A DNA stretch of 63,426 nt, from the NCBI RefSeq assembly GCF_000577615.1, contig NZ_CBXX010000041.1, positions 1 through 63,426 on the forward strand, given 5' to 3'. The notes below the pieces were generated by a model. That model saw nothing but the letters and a program-made list of their open reading frames with translations. It did no database searches and was not told the origin of the DNA. The position numbers were made by a program, and so were the translations under genes. Position 1 is the stretch's first letter. Each line of letters opens with the position of its first letter. The DNA comes from Herbaspirillum sp. RV1423 (GTDB lineage Bacteria; Pseudomonadota; Gammaproteobacteria; Burkholderiales; Burkholderiaceae_D). Shown one piece after another: positions 52,836-61,687 of this stretch.

Positions 52836-53390
52836 ATGAAATATCAACGTGAACTTCAGAACCTGATCTTGAATGACGCCATTAGGCTACGTTTGTTGCG
52901 ATTGGTCGCAGTACTAGATCTGCCTGATTGTTGGGTGGGAGCGGGATTCATAAGAAATGCGGTTTGGGATTCTATTCATGGCCGATCATCCCGTATGCAT
53001 CATGGTGATATAGATGTCATATGGTTTGATCCTTTACGTATAGACAAAGCAATTGATCATGAGTTGGAAAGTCTGCTGTCGAAGGCCGATGATTCAGTTC
53101 AATGGTCCGTCAAGAATCAAGGTCGAATGCATATTGGCAATGACGATGCCCCTTACAGCTCCGCTACCGATGCCATGCGATTTTGGCCAGAGACGGCGAC
53201 TGCAGTGGGCATTAGAGTGGTTGATGGACATATCATTGAGATTGCTGCACCTTATGGCCTTGATGATCTCTATCAGGCAATCATTCGTCCGACAGCACGA
53301 TTTCTTATCGATAAGAAAATCATCTTCGAAGATCGGATTCGGTCGAAGAGGTGGATCGAAGAATGGCCTCATCTTCAAATTCATTTGTAG
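52836..53390 (+). CDS. Nucleotidyltransferase-family protein (COG3575/NTP_transf_6 type)
   Basis: This 184-residue protein has GAGFIRNAVWD near 29 and HGDIDVIWFD near 50, the Gly-rich and Asp-x-Asp-like metal motif of the family, and ends with DDLYQAIIRPT and RSKRWIEEWP. I use the ATG at 52836, because the frame upstream runs through the MITE-like element. The biochemical role of the family is unproven. The insertion may have replaced its original promoter. Confidence 0.78.
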   Translation: MKYQRELQNLILNDAIRLRLLRLVAVLDLPDCWVGAGFIRNAVWDSIHGRSSRMHHGDIDVIWFDPLRIDKAIDHELESLLSKADDSVQWSVKNQGRMHIGNDDAPYSSATDAMRFWPETATAVGIRVVDGHIIEIAAPYGLDDLYQAIIRPTARFLIDKKIIFEDRIRSKRWIEEWPHLQIHL

Positions 53391-53753
53391 GACCAGAATC
53401 GAGTCCGCAACCGACCAAGAACGGCCAAACCTCACGGCAGATTCGCCTACGTGCAGCAGATCATTTTGCCGTCATTGGTGATAGGGAGTTGGCGCAAAGC
53501 AACTTGCCCGTCGGTGGCAGATAATGCCGATGCTAGCTTTGAGCGTCCGGGCCCGCCAAGCCATTCATCGAAGCTCATGAGATGTCCGAATTCACGGCGC
53601 AGAGCGGCGATGTCAGCGTGCCCGCTCAGTCGGCCGTCATCGAATAGATCAGCGAGTCTTCCCAAGAACTTGTTCTCAGCGAGAAGGCTGTCGGGAAAGC
53701 GGTGGTAGGTGATCGGGTGACCTGCAGCCCGGCTGAGGCTATTCTCAAGGTCA

Positions 53754-53760
53754 GATGAAG
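53754..53760. repeat. Target-site duplication, left copy
   Basis: GATGAAG directly precedes the TGTAGTAGT end of the IS481-type element. The same seven bases follow its other end at 54983-54989. Confidence 0.9.
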
Positions 53761-54982
53761 TGTAGTAGTTCCGACTTGATCGGACAGTAAGGCCTTGCCA
53801 AATGGTGGGGTTACCCGGTTTGATAGAGGTGCGAATCTTTATTAAACCAGCGCGTAAGCGCCAAGGAGTAACCCCATGCGTAGTGTTCCTCAGAATGTGA
53901 TCAAGCACAAGGTTGGGCTGCTCAATCTTGCTGCAGAACTTGGAAATGTGTCTCGTGCCTGCAAGGTAATGGGATTTTCCCGCGATACGTTTTATCGCTA
54001 TCAAACGGCATTGGAAGCCGGTGGCGTCGATGCCCTGATCGATGCCAATCGTTGCAAGCCCAATCTCAGAAATCGCGTTGAAGAGGCCACGGAAGTGGCT
54101 GTGGCCGAATTCGCCCTGGAACAGCCGGCTTTCGGTCAGGTCCGTGTCTCCAACGAACTGCGTAAGCGCGGCATCTTCGTTTCTCCATCGGGGGTACGGT
54201 CGGTATGGATCCGACGCAACCTGGAGTCATTCAAGAAGCGTCTCTCGGCGCTGGAGCGGCACGTTGCCGAAACTGGCGAAGTGTTGACCGAAGCGCAAGT
54301 CGTTGCGCTCGAGAAGAAGCAGGAAGACGATGTGGCGCACGGCGAAATCGAGACGGCCCATCCAGGTTATCTCGGCAGCCAGGACACCTTCTATGTCGGC
54401 ACCATCAAGGGCGTAGGCCGGATTTATCAGCAGACCTTCGTCGATACTTACTCGAAGTGGGCAGCGGCCAAACTCTATACGACGAAGACACCGATTACCG
54501 CCGCCGATCTACTGAACGACCGGGTATTGCCGTTCCTGGCTGAACAAGAAATGGGTCTGATCCGTGTCCTGACCGACCGCGGCACCGAGTATTGCGGCCG
54601 GCCGGAAGCACATGATTACCAGCTCTATTTGGCCCTCAATGACATTGAGCACACCAAGACAAAGGTCCGGCATCCGCAGACCAATGGAATCTGTGAGCGC
54701 TTTCATAAAACCATTCTGCAGGAGTTTTATCAGGTCACCTTCCGGCGCAAGATTTACCACTCACTTGAAGAGCTGCAACGCGATCTGGATGATTGGCTGG
54801 CGTATTACAACAACGACCGCACACATCAAGGAAAAATGTGTTGCGGCCGGACACCGATGCAAACGCTAATTGACGGAAAGGAGGCCTGGCGAGATAAAAT
54901 CACCACACTGAACAACTGAATTTGACCTGACAACTGCATACGTCAAACCGGGTGACTGTCAGATCAGATCGCGACTACTACA
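53761..54982 (+). mobile_element. Complete IS481-family insertion sequence, 1222 bp
   Basis: The ends are TGTAGTAGT...  and ...ACTACTACA, forming terminal inverted repeats of about 28 bases with six mismatches (TTCCGACTTGATCGGACAGT-like and TCGCGATCTGATCTGACAGT-like inner parts). A 7-base target duplication GATGAAG flanks it. It holds one intact transposase gene. The intact gene and perfect duplication mark it as a recent insertion. Confidence 0.93.
53876..54919 (+). CDS. IS481-family transposase
   Basis: This 347-residue DDE transposase has an N-terminal helix-turn-helix (LNLAAELGNVSRACKVMGFS) and an rve/integrase core. The candidate triad is the Asp in TFVDTYSKWAAAKLY (about 200), the Asp in VLTDRGTEYCG (about 240) and the Glu in HPQTNGICERFHKTILQ (about 277). 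The C-terminal WLAYYNNDRTHQGK block is typical of the family. The frame is unbroken and full length. It lies within a complete element that interrupts the NmrA-like gene. Confidence 0.95.
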   Translation: MRSVPQNVIKHKVGLLNLAAELGNVSRACKVMGFSRDTFYRYQTALEAGGVDALIDANRCKPNLRNRVEEATEVAVAEFALEQPAFGQVRVSNELRKRGIFVSPSGVRSVWIRRNLESFKKRLSALERHVAETGEVLTEAQVVALEKKQEDDVAHGEIETAHPGYLGSQDTFYVGTIKGVGRIYQQTFVDTYSKWAAAKLYTTKTPITAADLLNDRVLPFLAEQEMGLIRVLTDRGTEYCGRPEAHDYQLYLALNDIEHTKTKVRHPQTNGICERFHKTILQEFYQVTFRRKIYHSLEELQRDLDDWLAYYNNDRTHQGKMCCGRTPMQTLIDGKEAWRDKITTLNN

Positions 54983-54989
54983 GATGAAG
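54983..54989. repeat. Target-site duplication, right copy
   Basis: GATGAAG after the ACA end of the IS481-type element, identical to 53754-53760. Confidence 0.9.
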
Positions 54990-55714
54990 TTAGGCTGTCA
55001 CCGGCGATTTCGAGGGTCTTTCCGACGAACTGCTCTGGCGCCGAGAAGATGGCGGCAACTATCTTTCCTATATCGTCAACAGCAATCACCTGCGCACTCT
55101 GGCCCGGGCGTAAGAAAAACGTAAAAATGCCTGTATCTAATCCCATCCCTGGCAGCATGAGAAGCTCCATGAACGCAGCTGGCCGGACAATGCTCACTTT
55201 CAGGCCGCTGCGCCTGATGTAGGCTTCAATCTCCGACTTACTGTCGAAGTGCCCCATGCCGGTCTTCCCGTCTCCCGAGGCATTTGCCGACGTGTAGATA
55301 AAGTGCTGCACACCTGCTTGAACTGCGAGATCAGCAATAGCTATGCCGTAGCCCACTTCATCGTCATCCGTCACGCCATATACAGAGCCTTGGCCTGAAC
55401 TCGGTTGTATGCTGAACACACCGTAGACACCTGCCATCGCTCGCTTCATTGAATAGAGGTCGGAGAAATCGCCCTTAACCAACTCGATGCCGCTAGCAGC
55501 GAGCGCTTTCGCTTTCTCTCCATTTAGATTGCGCACAAAAGCCCTCACAGGCCATCCGCGACTATTAAGCGCTCTCGCCACGGCACCGCCTTGCTGCCCG
55601 GTGGTCCCAAACACCAGCACCGTTCCTTTGGCGCTAGCATCTTGTGCGGCTCTACTGATCATTGACTGCTCGTCTTTGCTCATTCGATTCCCCATAATGA
55701 ATAGAATCGATGAT

Positions 55715-55731
55715 GGTATACAATTTATACC
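55715..55731. promoter_or_regulatory. Putative HxlR operator
   Basis: GGTATA-CAATT-TATACC is a perfect 17-bp inverted repeat between the divergent NmrA-like and HxlR genes. Its length equals that of the HxlR-associated palindromes at 31.6 kb, but its half-sites differ. Confidence 0.65.
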
Positions 55732-55753
55732 GGAACGCAATTACGCACCTGGA

Positions 55754-55768
55754 GGCTACCAGGTAGCC
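55754..55768 (+). promoter_or_regulatory. 15-bp palindrome in HxlR leader
   Basis: GGCTACC-A-GGTAGCC lies 17 bases before the HxlR start. It may be a second operator or a leader hairpin next to the AAGGA ribosome site. Confidence 0.45.
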
Positions 55769-55784
55769 CAAAGGATCCCTCACC

Positions 55785-56153
55785 ATGACTGCTGCTTCTC
55801 CGGAAACTCTAGAACTGAACCGTCTCATATTGGAAGAGATCACCACCAAATGGTCGCTGTTGGTGCTGGGATGCCTCTGCAGCGGCCCCTTGCGCTTTAA
55901 CGCACTGCGCAGGGCAAATGATGGCATCACCCAGAAAGCGCTTACGCAATGCCTACGGCGCCTCGAGGCAAACGGCTTCATTACTCGCAGTGTTGTGAGT
56001 ACGGCTCCTGTCGCAGTTCTATATGAAATCGCCCCCTTGGGGCGGTCTCTTGAGCCGCACCTGCGCGCCATTCTCAAATGGGCAGATGATCATCGAGAGG
56101 AGATACGGTCGCATCAGGCTGTTTATGCGAATAAGCAGCAGATAGATAATTAA
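55785..56153 (+). CDS. HxlR-family transcriptional regulator
   Basis: This 122-residue winged-helix protein has EEITTKWSLLVLGCLCSGPLRF over residues 17-38, the KALTQCLRRLEANGFITR recognition region, and YEIAPLGRSLEPHL. Two Cys residues (C30, C32) lie in helix 2 instead of the usual N-terminal position. It is divergent from the disrupted NmrA-like gene, its probable target, and has palindromes in between. With that target interrupted it may now be a regulator without a local function. Confidence 0.9.
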   Translation: MTAASPETLELNRLILEEITTKWSLLVLGCLCSGPLRFNALRRANDGITQKALTQCLRRLEANGFITRSVVSTAPVAVLYEIAPLGRSLEPHLRAILKWADDHREEIRSHQAVYANKQQIDN

Positions 56154-56281
56154 AAATGATCAAGGAAACTCCTTCCTGCAGCAATATTGACGGGATGTCC
56201 ATTATCGGCGCCATGAGCGGACCTCGCGGTGTGCGATACGCACACGCGCACGTATCGCATATCAACGTCCGGCACATAGCT

Positions 56282-57031
56282 CTAACGAACTTCGTTAAAC
56301 CATTCGACTGCATCCGCGCCGGCCGGAACGCAGAATGCAGTTGAACCGTTTTGCACAACCTGCCAGACTGCTTCCGCAACATCTATCGAATGCGTCACTA
56401 AACCAACGTAATTTTGAAATCCCGACATCACAGCATTCATCGTGGCCGAGTAGTCCTCAGGGAATGCTTGCGCAATTCTCGCAGATGAATTGCTGGCGAA
56501 TGCGGTTTCCGGCGCCATTCCAGGTAGCACCACGCCCACCCGTATGTTGAATTCCTTTAGCTCCAGCGCCAGGGATTGGGTGAATGCGACAATCGCTGCT
56601 TTGCTGGCCGTATAGACGGGAAGCAGCGGCAAGGCTTTGAGTGTCACGGACGAAGCCACATTGACGACAGTGCCTGTTCTGCGTGCCCGGAACTGGGGTA
56701 AAAATGCCTGCGTCATGGCCATTGTGCCGAACGTATTCGTTTCAAACACATCGCGTACGGCATCCATCGACGTGCTTTCGAACGGCCCCAGCATACCGAC
56801 GCCAGCGTTGTTTACCAGGACGTCGACCGTCCCGGCTTCTTCGACCGTACGACGGATGCTTTCTGCATCAGTTACGTCCAGCTTCAAGATGCGCAAATGT
56901 TCGGATTTCGGCAAAACATCGTCACTCGGCGTACGCATGGTGGCGATGACTTTCCAATTGTGGCTCAAGAAATATTTCGCGATTTCGAGACCGAATCCGG
57001 AAGAACAGCCAGTAATTAAAACGGTTTTCAT
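56282..57031 (-). CDS. Short-chain dehydrogenase/reductase
   Basis: This 249-residue oxidoreductase has ITGCSSGFGLEIAKYF at 6-21, NNAGVGMLGPFE near 78, a catalytic Ser in NVASSVTLK, YTASKAAIVAF (Tyr-x3-Lys near 147) and a LPGMAPETAF loop where most relatives have PG(x)3T. The ATG at 57031 follows AAGGA. It is divergent from an AraC-family gene 97 bases away, so the two form a regulator/enzyme pair. Confidence 0.9.
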   Translation of the reverse strand: MKTVLITGCSSGFGLEIAKYFLSHNWKVIATMRTPSDDVLPKSEHLRILKLDVTDAESIRRTVEEAGTVDVLVNNAGVGMLGPFESTSMDAVRDVFETNTFGTMAMTQAFLPQFRARRTGTVVNVASSVTLKALPLLPVYTASKAAIVAFTQSLALELKEFNIRVGVVLPGMAPETAFASNSSARIAQAFPEDYSATMNAVMSGFQNYVGLVTHSIDVAEAVWQVVQNGSTAFCVPAGADAVEWFNEVR

Positions 57032-57127
57032 GTGAGTCCTTTTATCGTCAGGGGAAGCAGAACAATAGCTGGCATGGGCAAAACCATCTACAATCAAAAG
57101 TCCTAAATTTGTTTGCGAGAGTCCGGC

Positions 57128-58066
57128 ATGGTTGACCCCTTGACATCCGTTGTCACTCTTCTCCAGCCGAAGATGTCGTATTCGAAAATTGTGACCGGCG
57201 CAGGACGCTGGGGTGTGCGCGGCAGATTCGAAGAAACGCCGTTGTGCTGCTGCGTCGTGCTGGAAGGGAAAATCCGCTATACGGTCGATGAGTCGCAGTT
57301 GGTCGCCGAAGCCGGTGATTTCTTGCTGATCCCCTCCATGTCAACATTTTCGGCGACCAGCTTCGAAGTCCCTTTCGAAAATGAATGGCAGTCCGAACCC
57401 GCGCTGCTGGAAAACGGCGAACATCGCCATGGCTCGGTATCAGCCGATGCGGATGTGCGATCGCTGGTGGGCTTTTGTCAGTTGACTTCACCGGACTCCA
57501 CTTTGCTGTTAACACTGCTGCCGAAGCTCGTACACATTCGCGGCGATCTCCGCTTGTCAGCGCTGGTTCAGCTAGTCATCGATGAAGCGCGTTCGCAGCG
57601 GCCTGCCCGGGAAGTGGTGCTCGAACGCCTGCTGGAAGTTCTGCTGATTGAGGCATTGCGTTCGTCCAACAATGCCGTGACGTCGCCTGGGCTTTTGCGC
57701 GGTCTCGCAGATATCCGGCTGGCGAGGGCGATCCGGCGCATCCATGAAAGTCCTGAGGAGCCGTGGACCGTTGCGCTTTTGGCGAAAGAATCGGCGCTGT
57801 CCCGCTCCACTTTTTTCGAGCGATTCAGCGCAGCCCTGGGCGTGACGCCGATGGACTACTTGTTGTCGTGGCGGATGGCATTGGCAAGAAATTTTCTTGA
57901 ACGAAAAAAAGCAATAACCGAGGTGGCGGCACTGGTCGGATACAGTTCGTCAAGCACTTTTACTGTCGCCTTCACCCGTCATACTGGCATGCCGCCGGGC
58001 CAATATTCCAAATTGCGGCAAAATACAGCAGCAGAAAATACCGTCAAGGTACCTGCAATGTCATGA
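57128..58066 (+). CDS. AraC-family transcriptional regulator (AraC_binding_2/cupin type)
   Basis: This 312-residue regulator has a cupin sensor (VVLEGKIRYTVDE; AEAGDFLLIPSMS) and a C-terminal double helix-turn-helix (WTVALLAKESALSRSTFFER; AITEVAALVGYSSSSTFTVA), followed by HTGMPPGQYSKLR. I take the ATG at 57128; a GTG five codons upstream is possible. It is divergent from an SDR gene, its likely target. Confidence 0.9.
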   Translation: MVDPLTSVVTLLQPKMSYSKIVTGAGRWGVRGRFEETPLCCCVVLEGKIRYTVDESQLVAEAGDFLLIPSMSTFSATSFEVPFENEWQSEPALLENGEHRHGSVSADADVRSLVGFCQLTSPDSTLLLTLLPKLVHIRGDLRLSALVQLVIDEARSQRPAREVVLERLLEVLLIEALRSSNNAVTSPGLLRGLADIRLARAIRRIHESPEEPWTVALLAKESALSRSTFFERFSAALGVTPMDYLLSWRMALARNFLERKKAITEVAALVGYSSSSTFTVAFTRHTGMPPGQYSKLRQNTAAENTVKVPAMS

Positions 58067-58278
58067 ATTTCACTCACTGACTGTTCCTTTGCTCGCAGAA
58101 TTGGCCCTCTCTAACGGATCCAGTTTTCATCGCCAAACGGGTGCGATGCTCATTCGACAGCTAATCAATGCTTCTCAAATATATCAACGTTGTCTCAAGC
58201 ACCAACTTGGCTGATTAAAAGTTGTTCATATGGCGTACAAGTACTCAATGTTTCAGCATTGACCGATGCGGCCCTCGC

Positions 58279-58550
58279 TTAACTTTCGGTGTCCTTCAAC
58301 ACCTCAATGAATGCGCGAACGGTCGCCGGTACATAGCGATGACCCGAGTAATAGAGACGCAAACCAGGGACGAATCCAACAGGGCGACAAGACGCCCATC
58401 GTTAAGCCATGGAAGCACGGCGGTCTCAAGGACGCAAGCGATTCCAGCACCATCAACGGCCACCTCGATCATCAGCATCGTGTGGTCGAGAGTCAGTACG
58501 CCTGGGACGTCAACTCTTGCCGAAGCCAATAATTGCGTAGCTCATATATC
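58279..58550 (-). pseudogene. LysR-family regulator, C-terminal remnant
   Basis: The first frame reads LMIEVAVDGAGIACVLE and WLNDGRLVALLDSSL, then a frameshift leads to PGLRLYYSGHRYVPATVRAF and IEVLKDTES before the stop. This is the end of a LysR effector domain. The helix-turn-helix part is missing. The stretch 58067-58278 beside it shows no gene. Confidence 0.75.
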
Positions 58551-58615
58551 TTCCTTTGGTTTACCACGCCCTACGGGCTCCGACAATTGAATGGAGCGCC
58601 GTAGGGCGTAGCGCG

Positions 58616-59350
58616 TCAGATTTGCGCCAGACCGCCGTCGACGGCAACTTCGCTGGCGGTCATGAAGCTGCTGTCCTGCGACGCGAGAAAGGCCGCCGCG
58701 GCCCCGAGCTCGGCCGGATCGGCCATGCGCTGGAGCGGATTCATCGAGGCGAAGACCTTCATGCCTTCCTCGCCTAGCGCTGCCTTCGCGAGTTCAGTCG
58801 CCGTCGGTCCGGGCGACAGCACGTTTACCCGGATGCCGGTGCCCTTCAGGTCTTCCGCCCAGGTCCGCGCGAGGTTGCGCACTGCCGCCTTGCTCGCACT
58901 GTAGACGCTGAACGCCGGGGCGCCCGTGGTGCCGGCGCTCGATCCGGTCAGGATGATCGAACCGCCCTGGCCCATCAGCGGCAGCGCCTTCTGGACCGTG
59001 AAGATCGTACCCTTCACATTGGTGTCGAAGGTCTCGTCAATGTGCTCGGCGGTGAGCTTGCCGAGCGGAAGCGGGCCTCCCGCTCCGGCATTGGCGAAGA
59101 CGATGTCGAGGGTCCCTCGCTCGGCCTTCACCGCCGCGTAGAGTCGATCAAGGTCGGCCAGATTGGTGATCGAGCCTTTCACCGCGCGAGCATTGGGCCC
59201 CAGGTTGGCCATAGCGGCGTCAAGCGCTTCCTGCCGGCGGCCGAAGATGAAGACGAAGGCGCCTTCCTCGATGAAGCGCTTTGCAGCGGCGAGGCCGATG
59301 CCGGTAGCGCCACCGGTGATCACTGCGGTCTTTCCATTAAGTCTGGTCAT
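58616..59350 (-). CDS. Short-chain dehydrogenase/reductase
   Basis: This 244-residue oxidoreductase has ITGGATGIGLAAAKRF at 11-26, an Arg/Arg NADP-type region (FGRRQEAL), ANAGAGGPLP near 84, GSSAGTTG with the catalytic Ser, YSASKAAVRNLARTW near 148 and LSPGPTATEL. The ATG at 59350 follows AAGGA. It is divergent from an HxlR gene 85 bases away. SDR plus HxlR pairs of this type are often induced by electrophiles. Confidence 0.92.
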   Translation of the reverse strand: MTRLNGKTAVITGGATGIGLAAAKRFIEEGAFVFIFGRRQEALDAAMANLGPNARAVKGSITNLADLDRLYAAVKAERGTLDIVFANAGAGGPLPLGKLTAEHIDETFDTNVKGTIFTVQKALPLMGQGGSIILTGSSAGTTGAPAFSVYSASKAAVRNLARTWAEDLKGTGIRVNVLSPGPTATELAKAALGEEGMKVFASMNPLQRMADPAELGAAAAFLASQDSSFMTASEVAVDGGLAQI

Positions 59351-59375
59351 GTCATGGTTCCTTTGTTGGGGTTGC

Positions 59376-59428
59376 ACAAGTATGTGGTCCTGGTTACATT
59401 AAGACAAGTATGCACTTTTTGGTAACCA
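59376..59428. promoter_or_regulatory. Repeats between SDR and HxlR genes
   Basis: ACAAGTATG occurs twice as a direct repeat (59376-59384, 59404-59412), and TGGTTAC/GTAACCA forms an inverted repeat (59391-59397, 59422-59428). These are candidate HxlR sites; the spacing of the direct repeats is 28 bases. Confidence 0.5.
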
Positions 59429-59435
59429 CTAAAAT

Positions 59436-59798
59436 ATGACGACACCCTCTGAAATCTGCGATACCGGCTGCGGCCTTAACGCTACGCTACGGATCATCTC
59501 CGGCAAGTGGAAACCGCTAATCCTGTTTTTCCTGCGCGACGGCCAGAAGCGCTACGGCGAGCTCAAGCGTTTGATCCCGGACGTCAGTAACAAAGTGCTG
59601 ATCCAGCAGTTGAAGGATCTGGAGGCTGATCGCGTGCTGACGCGGACCGACTACAAGGAGGTGCCGCCGCGTGTGGACTACTCGCTGACCCCGCTTGGTC
59701 GCAGTCTGGCCGATGCTATCGTCCCGCTGTGTACCTGGGGAACCGAAAACGCGGTGGAAATGGCAGGCATCTTTGCCGAGCGAGACGCTTTGCCTTAG
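59436..59798 (+). CDS. HxlR-family transcriptional regulator
   Basis: This 120-residue regulator has the typical N-terminus CDTGCGLNATLRIISGKWKP over residues 8-27, the recognition part SNKVLIQQLKDLEADRVLTR and wing VPPRVDYSLTPLGRSL. Two N-terminal Cys residues (8 and 12) are suited to redox or electrophile sensing. It is divergent from the SDR gene it probably controls. Confidence 0.92.
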   Translation: MTTPSEICDTGCGLNATLRIISGKWKPLILFFLRDGQKRYGELKRLIPDVSNKVLIQQLKDLEADRVLTRTDYKEVPPRVDYSLTPLGRSLADAIVPLCTWGTENAVEMAGIFAERDALP

Positions 59799-59891
59799 TT
59801 CGCTGTCCGCTGATACGTGAGCAAAGTTGATGGAGCTTCTCAAGGATTGGGGCAGCGCTCATTGTTTACCCTATTCGAAGTCCGTTATCGA

Positions 59892-60500
59892 CCGAGACTG
59901 TGTAAAAACTCTGAATCGGTTCGAGGAATTGAGATCAGCGTCATCTTGATGCTGCATAGGTGCAGATAGAGCCGTCCTCTGCAATCCAGGCCATCTTTTC
60001 TGATGTCCGTGGTTCTGCGAAATGACGGCCCCTAAACGAGTCTCCCGACGCTAAAAACACCTAGCCGCTCATCATCCTCATCAGGGGCCCCACGACCAGC
60101 ATGTTAATCATCCGCTTCATGTTGTATGCCAGGACATGCAAGCTCATCCTGGTGCTCACCCGTGCCTTGGTTCTGGTCAGGAAATGCGTAGCGCTCATCC
60201 AGGCCTTGATGGAGCCGAATGGATGAACAACACTTTTTCTTTGCTCGTAAAACGCCAGATCAAGCGCTCTCCGGGCGGGCATTGATATTCGTTGGCCCGT
60301 GCGTCGGAAATGAAGTCCGCTTTTTTGTCGGGAAAAAGTCTGCGCGTCGTCGCTGTCGCATTTCCTTCTGGCGATCCTGTCGCTGTACGCCTCGGCAATA
60401 CCATTTTCGCTTTGCGTCGCCACGAGGCCGAGATGATTGGCATCTACAGGCACACATAGGTATTTGTTGCGACGGTATTCGCATCAACCCCATTTCCACC
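59892..60500 (-). mobile_element. Decayed IS1182-type element
   Basis: The terminal repeat at 59892-59917 and the minus-strand transposase relic (stop at 60061) repeat the layout of the element at the left window edge. In one frame YDARANEYQCP-like, GERLIWRFTSKEK, and in another HPFGSIKAWMSATHFLTRTK are preserved. About 55 codons between these blocks are deleted and frames shift at least twice. It is inactive, and its 5' boundary is uncertain. Confidence 0.8.
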
Positions 60501-60507
60501 AGACATC

Positions 60508-60579
60508 ATGCTGCAATCGAACACCATCAATCTGGCCCTCGTCGGTAATCCCAATTGCGGTAAGACTGCATACGGCTGA
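60508..60579 (+). pseudogene. 5' fragment of a feoB-like ferrous-iron transporter gene
   Basis: The frame reads MLQSNTINLALVGNPNCGKT then AYG and a stop. ALVGNPNCGKTA is the G1 motif of the FeoB GTPase domain, at the N-terminal position where FeoB carries it. Everything after the first 21 codons is lost. It lies directly beside the decayed IS1182-type element, which may have brought about the deletion. Confidence 0.65.
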
Positions 60580-60727
60580 TCAGCAGAAGTGAAAAAGGTC
60601 GTTTTTCCCTCGTTTCCAGACATGCGCTGATCCACCATCGGACACAACAAAACAAGAAATTTTCGGGCGACGCAATCCGAGGTTTCTCGATAAAATACAC
60701 CGTCATCTTCCAGGGAATCGCGCCATC

Positions 60728-61687
60728 ATGCACCGAGTTGGATTTTTCGTTTGTCGCGGCTACGAGACTCTTGATCTTGCGGGGCCGCTCGCAGCTTTCA
60801 ATCACGTGATCGCAGTCGCTGGCCAGACTCCGTATGATCTTCATTTGATCTCGCAGCCTGGCGGCCCCATGATTAGCAATGCGGGATTTCCGCTCGAGAC
60901 GAAGTCCTTCGCGAGGAAGAAATTCGACACGGTGATATTCGTGGGCGGAGATATCGAGCCGATGCAGACATCGGAGAACATCGCGGCTGCGAAACGATTG
61001 AGTTTCGCTTCCCCGCGAGTGGCAAGCGTATGCACGGCGGCATTTTTGCTTGCGGAAACCGGCTTGTTGGACGGCCGGAGAGCAACGACACACTGGGAGT
61101 ATGCGGCTCAACTGCAATCGCGTTTTCCCCGCATGAAGGTGGAGGGCGATAGCATCTACATCGCCGACGGACACGTTTGGACATCGGCAGGCGTCGCTTC
61201 AGGAATAGATCTGGCGCTCGCCATGATCGAAAGAGACATGGGCGCAAAAATTGCGAGTGCCATCGCCAGGCAACTGGTCGTTCCCTATCGCCGTCCGGGA
61301 GGCCAGTCCCAGTTCGCAGCAATGTCGCAAATGGAACCGGAATCGGACCGTATTCGCATTGCTCTGAATTTCGCCAGGGAACATCTGTCTGAAGCACTGC
61401 CTCTTGAGCGACTCGCCGATGCTGCAAGATTAAGTCCTCGGCAATTTGGACGGGTATTTCGTCGGGAAACCGGAGAAACGCCGGCTAAGGCAGTCGAACG
61501 CTTGCGCGTTGAAGCTGCGCGGCTACGTCTGCAGGATGGTAGCGAACCGATCGAACAGATTGCTCTGGCTGTTGGATTTACCGATCCTGAACGGATGCGA
61601 AGGGCCTTCATCAAACTGCATGGACATCCACCGCAGTCGATCCGTCGTGCAAACAGATTGAGCGCCGGGCGCCGATTGGCCGAATGA
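60728..61687 (+). CDS. GlxA-family regulator (DJ-1/PfpI domain plus AraC helix-turn-helix)
   Basis: This 319-residue regulator has an N-terminal DJ-1-like domain (FDTVIFVGGDIEP; nucleophile-elbow-like SVCTAAFLLAETGLLDGRRA near 98) and a C-terminal AraC DNA-binding domain (LERLADAARLSPRQFGRVFR; PIEQIALAVGFTDPERMRRA). Such proteins regulate catabolic or stress genes by binding a small ligand in the inactive DJ-1 fold. It is convergent with a DUF4440-like and a DJ-1/PfpI gene, which may be its targets. Confidence 0.92.
   Translation: MHRVGFFVCRGYETLDLAGPLAAFNHVIAVAGQTPYDLHLISQPGGPMISNAGFPLETKSFARKKFDTVIFVGGDIEPMQTSENIAAAKRLSFASPRVASVCTAAFLLAETGLLDGRRATTHWEYAAQLQSRFPRMKVEGDSIYIADGHVWTSAGVASGIDLALAMIERDMGAKIASAIARQLVVPYRRPGGQSQFAAMSQMEPESDRIRIALNFAREHLSEALPLERLADAARLSPRQFGRVFRRETGETPAKAVERLRVEAARLRLQDGSEPIEQIALAVGFTDPERMRRAFIKLHGHPPQSIRRANRLSAGRRLAE

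Larger units (their letters stand above)
53447..55683 (-). pseudogene. NmrA-like NAD(P)-binding protein gene split by an IS481-type element
   Basis: The 5' part (55683 to 54983) encodes the Rossmann half: VLVFGTTGQQGGAVARAL, then YGVFSIQ, HFIYTSANASGDG and VIAVDDIG. The 3' part (53753 to 53447) encodes SSDLENSLSRAAGHPITYHR to the C-terminus. Removing the element and one copy of the 7-base duplication joins them in frame into 335 residues, a normal NmrA-family length. NmrA-like proteins bind NAD(P) and act as redox sensors or quinone reductases. GGGGA precedes the ATG at 55683. The gene is now inactive unless the element excises. An HxlR gene lies divergent. Confidence 0.92.

Noticed and set aside
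3..60500. The two IS1182-type elements as ends of a single composite transposon
   Set aside because: The right copy is heavily decayed, the left is cut by the window edge, and the 59-kb distance contains many unrelated rearrangements; there is no direct evidence of joint movement.
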